11,765 nt of DNA, from positions 1 to 11,765 of the forward strand of contig CAZDQC010000111.1 in NCBI GenBank assembly GCA_964507245.1. The letters are read 5' to 3'. The DNA comes from GCA-2731375 sp964507245. Its GTDB lineage: Bacteria > Pseudomonadota > Alphaproteobacteria > GCA-2731375. The notes beneath the pieces are model-generated. The model saw only the letters and a list, made by a program, of their open reading frames with translations, searched no databases and was not told where the DNA came from. Each line of letters starts with the position of its first letter. Positions within the stretch are counted from its first letter, which is position 1. This document shows, piece after piece, positions 6,219 to 11,765 of the stretch. A program made the position numbers and the translations under genes.

Positions 6219-7055
6219 ATGCATATCGGCGCCATGATTTTTGCGACGGATTATACCATTCGCACCGACGAACTTGCCATCGCCTTGGAGGAGCGCGGCT
6301 TCGAATCCCTGTTTGTTCCTGAACACACACATATCCCTGCCTCGCGAAAATCCCCGTGGCCAGGTGGCGCCGATCTGCCCAAGGATTATTGGCATACTCA
6401 TGATCCCTTTGTCTCTCTTGCCTATGCGGGCGCGGTAACCAAGAACCTGAAGCTGGGTACTGGCATCTGCTTATTGTCCCAGCGCGAACCCATCGTTACC
6501 GCTAAGTCTGTTGCCAGCCTAGATATGATGTCCAATGGACGACTGATCTTCGGTATCGGCGGCGGCTGGAATGTAGAAGAAATGGAAGATCACGGTGTTC
6601 AATACAAAACGCGCTTCGCCCAGATGCGAGAGCATGTTTTGGCCATGAAGGCTCTGTGGACAGAGGAAGAAGCCACCTTCCACGGAGAGTTCGTCAACTT
6701 CGATGCAGCTTGGGCCCATCCCAAGCCGGTGCAAAATCCCCATCCGCCCGTGATTCTAGGTGGTGAAACTGACTACACTTTGCGGCGCATTGTTGAATAT
6801 GGCGATGGCTGGCTACCTCGAGCACGCAGTGGCTTTGACGCAAAAGAAAATCTGGCCCGCTTGGCCCGCATTGCCGAAGAAGGCGGCCGCAATTTGTCGG
6901 AATTTTCCGTCAGTGTGTTTGGCGCCTCAGATGACCAGTCCGTGCTGGATAGCTGGGCCGAAGCGGGCGTTACCCGAGCATTATTGACCTTGCCCTCGGA
7001 ACCACAGGACGATGTGCTGCGCCGTTTGGATAAATATTCTGCTGTGATCAAATAA
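6219..7055 (+). CDS. LLM-class (luciferase-like) F420/FMN-type oxidoreductase
   Basis: A 278-residue TIM-barrel flavin or deazaflavin enzyme. The N-terminus MHIGAMIFATDYTIRTDELAIALEERGFESLFVPEHTHIP is typical of the subgroup named probable F420-dependent oxidoreductase Rv2161c-like (TIGR03619). Further family blocks are LKLGTGICLLSQREPIVTAK (78-96), LDMMSNGRLIFGIGGGWNVEE (101-121), HPKPVQNPHPPVILGG (167-182) and YGDGWLP (194-200). Reactions in this class range from flavin-dependent monooxygenation and ring opening to F420-linked hydride transfer; the cofactor cannot be decided from sequence. It stands alone on the plus strand, convergent with the FAD hydroxylase. A role in the same catabolic set is inferred from proximity only. 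Confidence 0.9.
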   Translation: MHIGAMIFATDYTIRTDELAIALEERGFESLFVPEHTHIPASRKSPWPGGADLPKDYWHTHDPFVSLAYAGAVTKNLKLGTGICLLSQREPIVTAKSVASLDMMSNGRLIFGIGGGWNVEEMEDHGVQYKTRFAQMREHVLAMKALWTEEEATFHGEFVNFDAAWAHPKPVQNPHPPVILGGETDYTLRRIVEYGDGWLPRARSGFDAKENLARLARIAEEGGRNLSEFSVSVFGASDDQSVLDSWAEAGVTRALLTLPSEPQDDVLRRLDKYSAVIK

Positions 7056-7161
7056 AGTGCTCCGAATATTGAACCCATATGCATTGTGCGCCCATAACTT
7101 GTGCCCGTCCCAATTGCGGGTGGTGCCTAAGTGTTTGTAAGGGAGTTATTTGACCGGCCTA

Positions 7162-8352
7162 TTAAGGACCTCCGGAACTGAATGCTTGGTTTGTAACATC
7201 GAAGCTATAGAGCCAGCGGTGCGCATCCCGATGGCCGGCCATACGTGCCTCGAGATTCGGAATATCCGCGCGGTGAAAAAACTGAATGTTGTCCCGGGAC
7301 ATTTTTTGCACGACGGTCGTGCGTTCCTTGCGTAGAGCTTCATAGTGCGACAACGCACCGGGCAGGTTACTCTCGTTGGCGGCAAGGCATTGGGCCAGGG
7401 TATAGGCATCTTCAATTGCCATGACGGCGCCCTGGGCCATAAAGGGCAGCATGGGATGACAGGCATCACCTAAGAGAGTAACCCGACCATCGCCCCATTG
7501 CGGCATGGGATCGCGATCGAATAAACCCCATTGAAAACAATTTTCCGCTGCATGCATTAAAATCTGCAGATCCTCATGCCATCCGGAGAAATCATTTATG
7601 AACTCCGTGATGGCGCCTGCGCTGGACCAAGATTCAGCCTGCCATGCGCCTCGCTCCATGACGCCGACGCAATTCACTAGTTCGCCACGTCGGACATAAT
7701 AATGCACGAAGTGGCCACCCTGGCCAATCCAGTTGGAGGCGACGGGGCGCACATGGCCGGGTGGCAGAATATCCACCGGTACGGTTGCTCGCCATGCGAC
7801 GCAGCCCGTGAAACGCGGGGCATCCGGCCCGAACAATTGCTCCCGGATGGCGGAGTGGATGCCGTCGCACCCCACCAACACATCGCCGGAAAAGTTTGCG
7901 CCACCTTCGGTCGAAACACGTACGCCGGTCTCGGTCTGGTCAAATTCCGTTACCTTGTGGTCCAGGTGCAGGTCTACCGAAATGACATCTCTGAGCTCTG
8001 TAGCCAAGATGGAATGGAAATCGGCGCGATGTAGATGGAAGTAGGGGAACCCGAAATCCTGTTCACTTGCTTGGCCCAAAGGCCGAGAGCTAAGGGTTTC
8101 GCCAGTTTGCCAATGGCGCATTTCCCCACTTTCTGGACGGAATGCAACCCTGTTTAAGGCGTCAGCCAAACCAAGGTGATAGAGCACGCGGGCGCCGTTC
8201 GCGCTAATTTGGACGCCAGCTCCGACTTCACCTAGTACCTTGGCCTGCTCCAGCACCGTTACACGAAATCCGACCCGCGCTAGACAAAGGGCCAGTGTCA
8301 GGCCGCCCAGTCCAGCGCCCGCGACGATAATGTGTTGTGCATATTTGATCAT
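7162..8352 (-). CDS. Group A FAD aromatic hydroxylase (salicylate / 3-hydroxybenzoate hydroxylase-like)
   Basis: A single-component flavoprotein monooxygenase of 396 residues, using NAD(P)H and O2 to hydroxylate an aromatic ring ortho or para to an existing hydroxyl. The Rossmann motif VAGAGLGGLTLAL is at 10-22 with ribose-binding Glu35. The DG motif is GCDGIHSAIR at 161-170, and the GD motif with FAD contacts is LLGDACHPMLPFMAQGAVMAIEDA at 293-316. The layout is that of salicylate 1-hydroxylase and 3-hydroxybenzoate 6-hydroxylase; which one it resembles more needs alignment. No Shine-Dalgarno precedes the ATG. It is divergent from the VOC gene by 66 bases, suggesting shared control. An FAH hydrolase nearby would fit a gentisate-type route (hydroxylation, ring opening, fumarylpyruvate hydrolysis), but no cupin gentisate dioxygenase is in the window. 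Confidence 0.92.
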   Translation of the reverse strand: MIKYAQHIIVAGAGLGGLTLALCLARVGFRVTVLEQAKVLGEVGAGVQISANGARVLYHLGLADALNRVAFRPESGEMRHWQTGETLSSRPLGQASEQDFGFPYFHLHRADFHSILATELRDVISVDLHLDHKVTEFDQTETGVRVSTEGGANFSGDVLVGCDGIHSAIREQLFGPDAPRFTGCVAWRATVPVDILPPGHVRPVASNWIGQGGHFVHYYVRRGELVNCVGVMERGAWQAESWSSAGAITEFINDFSGWHEDLQILMHAAENCFQWGLFDRDPMPQWGDGRVTLLGDACHPMLPFMAQGAVMAIEDAYTLAQCLAANESNLPGALSHYEALRKERTTVVQKMSRDNIQFFHRADIPNLEARMAGHRDAHRWLYSFDVTNQAFSSGGP

Positions 8353-8418
8353 TGATCGGATGATATGAGGTGATGGGAAAACCTGCTACCATCTTCGGCG
8401 AACCAATAGGAGGGAAAA
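8353..8418. promoter_or_regulatory. Divergent promoter region, FAD hydroxylase / VOC gene
   Basis: Both genes must be transcribed from these 66 bases or from within the opposite gene. On the minus strand TATCAT (8365-8360) lies seven bases before ATG 8352, which would place the transcription start at the ATG and make a leaderless mRNA; this agrees with the missing ribosome site. On the plus strand AGGAGGG (8408-8414) lies four bases before ATG 8419. TGATC occurs twice close together across 8346-8358, a possible operator half-site pair. All promoter calls here are weak. Confidence 0.35.
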
Positions 8419-8988
8419 ATGATCGCCACATCGACCCGACCTGAAATGCCGCCAGCTACGGGCGCCCATCATGCCGCATACCGCTGCAGAAACGCCGAGG
8501 AAACACGCGCATTTTATGAGGATCTATTGGGGTTTCCCATGGTTCAGGCCTTAGATATCAACGAACACCCCACGACGGGTGACCCACTTCGCTACATGCA
8601 TATATTTTTTGATATTGGCGGTCATAATAATGCAGACCGGAACTATCTGGCGTTTTTCGAGGTTGCAGACGAGGGCGGCATGGCGCCGCAGTTTGAATTC
8701 AAACACCAATGGGGCTTGGACTTACACTTTGCTATGGGCGTTGCCGATCACGATGCCTTGGCGAAGTGGCGTCAACTGTTAATTGATCGGGATCTGGAGG
8801 TGGAGGGCCCTATCGATCATAAAATTTTTTCTTCTATATATTTTCATGATCCCAACGGTTACCGGCTCGAGTTCACTGCGCAAAATTCTTCTCAAGCGAA
8901 ACTATTCAACAAAGAGTCGAGCCACTCTCACAAAATTTTACGGGATTGGGTTGAAAGAAAAAATATAACGAGTACTGCTGCAGAATAA
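8419..8988 (+). CDS. VOC-superfamily metalloenzyme (glyoxalase / extradiol dioxygenase type)
   Basis: A 189-residue vicinal-oxygen-chelate protein made of two beta-alpha-beta-beta-beta modules. Metal ligand candidates are H17 or H18 in GAHHAAYRC, H103 in GLDLHFAMGV, and E151 in DPNGYRLEF, the usual His-His-Glu set. EETRAFYEDLLGF at 27-39 is the family's first-module signature. The family covers glyoxalase I, single-domain type I extradiol dioxygenases, epimerases and resistance proteins. Divergence from an aromatic hydroxylase makes ring cleavage attractive, but the C-terminal motif is more glyoxalase-like, so function stays open. A strong AGGAGGG supports the start. The last 30 or so residues (after TAQNSSQ) are polar, and their codons are markedly AT-rich compared with the neighbours. 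Confidence 0.88.
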   Translation: MIATSTRPEMPPATGAHHAAYRCRNAEETRAFYEDLLGFPMVQALDINEHPTTGDPLRYMHIFFDIGGHNNADRNYLAFFEVADEGGMAPQFEFKHQWGLDLHFAMGVADHDALAKWRQLLIDRDLEVEGPIDHKIFSSIYFHDPNGYRLEFTAQNSSQAKLFNKESSHSHKILRDWVERKNITSTAAE

Positions 8989-9026
8989 ATTTAATTTTTT
9001 ACTTAGTATCAAATGCCAGGGTTAAT

Positions 9027-9046
9027 TAGGGAATTCCAATTTCCTA
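9027..9046. terminator. Possible weak bidirectional terminator hairpin
   Basis: TAGGGAATT (9027-9035) and AATTTCCTA (9038-9046) form a 9-bp inverted repeat with one G-U pair and almost no loop, so the inner A-T pairs would open. It lies 38 bases after the VOC stop, in the gap between convergent genes, followed by AAAAACTATTTT. It is AT-rich and lacks a clean T-run on either strand. Confidence 0.3.
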
Positions 9047-9138
9047 AAAACTATTTTCAGCTTTTAGTCCAGTATGAGTTAACAAATCATCCCTATGGGC
9101 GAACCAATCGCGAAAGAACGCCTAACGCTTTATGACTC

Positions 9139-9179
9139 CTAATATAACGGGAATTGCGCGTGTGGCGCTAATATAGCGG
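9139..9179. repeat. Two direct repeats CTAATATAxCGG, 29 bases apart
   Basis: CTAATATAACGG (9139-9150) and CTAATATAGCGG (9168-9179) differ at one base and lie downstream of the FAH copy 2 stop in the convergent gap 8989-9211. A similar word, CGCTAATATGGCGGC, occurs inside that gene near 9638-9652. It may be chance; no element is recognised. Confidence 0.3.
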
Positions 9180-9211
9180 CTGGGGTGTATGAAATACTTC
9201 TCGGCGCTGCC

Positions 9212-10057
9212 TTAGTCTGCTTCGGCCACGACGTTGTTGGCCAATTTGCCCAATCCCGAAATCTCTACAGTAATACGGTCGCCAGGCTGCATCCATAAAG
9301 GCGGCTTGCGTCCGGCACCAACGCCGCTGGGTGTTCCAGTGGCGATCACATCGCCAGGATGTAATGGCGTGAACTGGGAGACGTAGGCAATGATATCGGG
9401 CACGGTATAATAAAGCTGTGCAGTACTCTCGTCCTGAACGACTTCGCCATTCAGACAGGTGGTAAGCCGTAAATCCATGGGATTGGTAATTTCGTCGGCC
9501 GTGGTCAACCAAGGTCCGCAGGCCCCACTATGCTGAAAATTCTTCCCTGCAATCACCGAATGACCTTGAAAATCTCTTACGCTGCCGTCCAGGAATGGGG
9601 TGTAGCCCGCGACATGGCTCATACCGTCCGCAACGCTAATATGGCGGCCTGGTTTGCCAATAATGAAAGCCAGTTCACCCTCAAAGTCGAAATTCTTGGA
9701 TGCCTTAGGGCAGATGATATCATTTTCGTGGCCAACTAGGGCATCAGGCCATTTGGAAAACAATGACGGATGTTCGGGAAATTTCAGACCCATCTCGGCG
9801 GCGTGTTCCCGATAGTTCAAGCCGATGCAGATGATCCGCCGGGCATTTGGTATGACTTGCTGATAAGAAATTTCATCCAGCCTATAATCCACATCTGTCG
9901 CGGCAATAGCTTCGGCTTCGGCCTGGCCGCTTTCCTCCAGAAGGGTCCGAAGATCGGGATATTTGTTGCCCAACCTCTGACCCAGATCAATCACCCCATG
10001 ACCCTCTAGGCGACCGTAACTGGTGCCAGCATCCGTTTCAAAACTCAAAAGCTTCAC
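9212..10057 (-). CDS. Fumarylacetoacetate hydrolase (FAH) family protein, copy 2
   Basis: A 281-residue FAH-superfamily enzyme, homologous to but clearly distinct from the copy at 4895-5752. RRIICIGLNYREHAAEMG (73-90) carries the His85/Glu88 lid dyad. Metal ligands are E126 and E128 in FDFEGELAFIIGK and D157 in FLDGSVRDFQ, with K172 in AGKNFQ. ATGTPSGVGAGRKPP is the C-terminal signature. It starts with GTG; AGGAG (10069-10065) lies seven bases upstream and overlaps the TAG stop of the FAD oxidase, so the two are almost surely co-transcribed and translationally coupled. The likely chemistry is hydrolysis, decarboxylation or tautomerisation of a 1,3-dicarbonyl or 2-oxo acid made in the same pathway. 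The two copies probably serve different intermediates (inference). Confidence 0.92.
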   Translation of the reverse strand: MKLLSFETDAGTSYGRLEGHGVIDLGQRLGNKYPDLRTLLEESGQAEAEAIAATDVDYRLDEISYQQVIPNARRIICIGLNYREHAAEMGLKFPEHPSLFSKWPDALVGHENDIICPKASKNFDFEGELAFIIGKPGRHISVADGMSHVAGYTPFLDGSVRDFQGHSVIAGKNFQHSGACGPWLTTADEITNPMDLRLTTCLNGEVVQDESTAQLYYTVPDIIAYVSQFTPLHPGDVIATGTPSGVGAGRKPPLWMQPGDRITVEISGLGKLANNVVAEAD

Positions 10058-10067
10058 AATACAACTC

Positions 10068-11678
10068 CTATCCCGCTAAGGGCACGATTACGCCTGGATT
10101 GAGAATACCCGCTGGATCTAATTTCTCCTTGGCACCTTGTAGGGCCTTGCCAAATACTTCCGGCCGTTGCCGCTCGTACCAGGGCATGTGATCCCGGCCC
10201 ACCGCGTGATGGTGGGTAATAGTGCCGCCATGTTCGATAACGGCATCGGAAGCTCCGCTCTTAATTTCGTGCCATTGTTCCAGTAGTGCCCCATGACGGC
10301 CTACCGCCTGGAAAGTGTAATAAGGCGCCGCGCCATCCGGGTAGGCATGGGTGAACCGGCAGCTTACGATGCCTTTTCGGCCAGTGGCCCGTTCGATCAC
10401 CTTTTCGGTCGCTGCAGTGACGTTCGTGTGGAAATCATGAAATTTGTCCCAGGTGATGGCGGTTTCAAACGTGTCTGAAATTACTGCTGCTGAGATCAAG
10501 GCGTCTCGGAAATGGGGCATCTTGATAAAGGCATTCCGCCAAGCGCCCGCCGCTCCAGAGGTGTTGCTATCTTCAGCCTTCGACGCTTCCAGATCGTAGG
10601 TTCCGCCTAACTCACTACAAATAGCCAATCCCCGTTCCATCCAGGCATCCACCGAGTGATCAGCGCTTTCGAAGCCCAGGACGACTACATCGTGTTCGCC
10701 GTCGCCGGCGCCGTTCAGTAATGCCTCCGTACGGTCTAGCAGACGAACATTGGACGGAAATAGACCTGACTGTGTTAATTGACGTACCGCTTCCACCGCC
10801 CTTTCGAGAGTCTCGAAGTTGACTGCGGCTGAGCGGCGAAAGGTGGGTCGGTCCTGCAGTCGCATCCAAGCTTCGGTGATAATGCCGAGGGAGCCTTCGG
10901 AGCCAATGGCTGCGCGGTCTGGACTGGGTCCGGCACCTGATCCCGGCAGGCGGCGGCTTTCCATCACACCTGCCGGCGTCATCATTCGAGTGCTCTCCAC
11001 GAAATCGTCGATGTGAGTGTAGAGTGTGGCAAAATGTCCGCCCGAACGGGTCGCGATCATGCCGCCCAGGGTCGCCAAGTCAAAACTTTGAGGGAAATGG
11101 CGCATGGTCAGGCCATGGGGGCGTAAGCCATTTTCGATATCCGGACAACGGATGCCGCCCTGCATTCGTGCCGCGCGGGAGGTTTTGTCGATTTCTAGGA
11201 TTTGATTTAGGCCAGTCAAGTCAAGGCTCAAAGTGCCAGCGAAATTGCCACCAACCGCCGGCTCAATGCCGCCCACGACAGAGGAACCCCCGCCAAAGGG
11301 GATGACGGCCACCTTGGCACCAGTGGCCCAATCAAGTACTGCATCCACGTGATCTTCGGATTTGGCATAAGCCACGATGTCCGGCGCATTGGTGAAATTC
11401 TTGTCGTAAATTCGGACGTAGTCAGGAAAGCTTTTCCCGTACGTATGGGTCAGGCGATCAATGTTGGCGGCGGAACAAAAATCTGCCAACGCGGCGGGTA
11501 TTTCTATTCGAGAGGCGTGGAGGTCAACCTGGTCTGGCAATGGCGAATTGATGAATTTGTCAAACCCCTCTAAGCCAAAGCGTTCCGCATAGCGGGCTAA
11601 CACCATTTCCCGTTCTTCTTGGGTCAGGCCGTCGCCTTCGTACCCCCAGCCGCAGAACTTCGGGCGTTTTGCTACCAT
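10068..11678 (-). CDS. FAD-linked oxidase, alkyl-DHAP synthase (AGPS)-like
   Basis: A 536-residue flavoprotein of the vanillyl-alcohol-oxidase/PCMH superfamily, in the branch of alkylglycerone-phosphate synthase. The N-terminus KFCGWGYEGDGLT (7-19) matches the K-x-x-GWG start of AGPS. The FAD-binding PP-loop region is VIPFGGGSSVVGG (125-137), followed by GSEGSLGIITEAWMRL (259-274). The catalytic region has PYYTFQA (452-458), matching the AGPS active-site Tyr region, and ITHHHAVGRDHMPWY (487-501), whose three consecutive His match the AGPS His triplet. Bacterial relatives are often annotated only as FAD-binding oxidoreductase; ether-lipid synthesis is doubtful because no acyltransferase or reductase partner is near. 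Oxidation of a hydroxy acid or alkylphenol-type substrate is equally possible. AGGAGT lies six bases before the ATG. It is upstream of and coupled to FAH copy 2. Confidence 0.9.
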   Translation of the reverse strand: MVAKRPKFCGWGYEGDGLTQEEREMVLARYAERFGLEGFDKFINSPLPDQVDLHASRIEIPAALADFCSAANIDRLTHTYGKSFPDYVRIYDKNFTNAPDIVAYAKSEDHVDAVLDWATGAKVAVIPFGGGSSVVGGIEPAVGGNFAGTLSLDLTGLNQILEIDKTSRAARMQGGIRCPDIENGLRPHGLTMRHFPQSFDLATLGGMIATRSGGHFATLYTHIDDFVESTRMMTPAGVMESRRLPGSGAGPSPDRAAIGSEGSLGIITEAWMRLQDRPTFRRSAAVNFETLERAVEAVRQLTQSGLFPSNVRLLDRTEALLNGAGDGEHDVVVLGFESADHSVDAWMERGLAICSELGGTYDLEASKAEDSNTSGAAGAWRNAFIKMPHFRDALISAAVISDTFETAITWDKFHDFHTNVTAATEKVIERATGRKGIVSCRFTHAYPDGAAPYYTFQAVGRHGALLEQWHEIKSGASDAVIEHGGTITHHHAVGRDHMPWYERQRPEVFGKALQGAKEKLDPAGILNPGVIVPLAG

Positions 11679-11711
11679 GATAGGACTCCTAAAATTAGAA
11701 CCGCCTGTATC

Positions 11712-11765
11712 TTAGTCTTCCAGGTAGTTAAAACGAAAGGCATCCCCTTCAGCAACAAAATGCCC
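11712..11765 (-). CDS. 3' end of an unidentified gene (partial)
   Basis: The last 17 codons (GHFVAEGDAFRFNYLED, then TAA at 11714-11712) run in from the window edge. The frame is open to the edge and sits 33 bases upstream of the FAD oxidase start on the same strand, as expected for the preceding gene of the operon. It is too short to assign a family. Confidence 0.55.
   Translation of the reverse strand, partial: GHFVAEGDAFRFNYLED

Noticed and set aside
7105..7130. CCCG...CGGG hairpin in the convergent gap 7056-7161 as a terminator
   Set aside because: Only about four base pairs and no T-run on either strand; too weak to call.
7702..8044. Long plus-strand frames of 103-110 codons opposite the FAD hydroxylase
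   Set aside because: Antisense shadows of a well-supported gene with complete FAD motifs; no ribosome sites or family resemblance.

Overview
The window (about 11.8 kb, mid-GC by eye) looks like chromosomal DNA from an alphaproteobacterium, probably an environmental or marine heterotroph. This rests on the style of the PdxH, CaiB/BaiF, LLM and FAH-family proteins and on the tRNA; no phylogeny could be run. It opens with housekeeping genes and then becomes a patchwork of small catabolic operons in both orientations. No transposase, integrase, CRISPR array, rRNA or transcription-regulator gene is visible.

Left part (1-2600): an elongator-type CAU tRNA on the minus strand, divergent from pdxH (PNP/PMP oxidase); then a CaiB/BaiF (family III) CoA-transferase on the plus strand that ends in a strong hairpin; then the decayed 5' end of a MATE efflux gene (frameshift plus internal stop, and no 3' part).

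Middle part (2613-5752, minus strand): a likely operon of an FAH-family hydrolase, a BenE-type benzoate/H+ symporter (its start codon directly abuts the hydrolase stop), a possible 50-codon ORF, and a PhyH-family Fe(II)/2-oxoglutarate oxygenase. A 466-base gap follows with no clear gene, then an LLM-class (F420/FMN-type) oxidoreductase on the plus strand with a very good ribosome binding site.

Right part (7162-11765): a group A FAD aromatic-ring hydroxylase (minus) is divergent from a single-domain VOC metalloenzyme (plus) across 66 bases. Beyond it lies a minus-strand operon with the last 17 codons of an unidentified gene, an alkyl-DHAP-synthase-like FAD oxidase and a second FAH-family hydrolase, the last two tightly coupled.

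The enzyme set (uptake by BenE, ring hydroxylation by the flavoprotein, possible ring cleavage by the VOC enzyme, C-C hydrolysis by one or both FAH proteins, CoA transfer and further oxidation) fits a peripheral route for an aromatic or related cyclic acid. The substrate and the order of steps are inference. The most solid unexpected observations are the MATE gene remnant, the compact tRNA/pdxH promoter overlap, and a bacterial AGPS-like oxidase paired with an FAH hydrolase instead of lipid genes.
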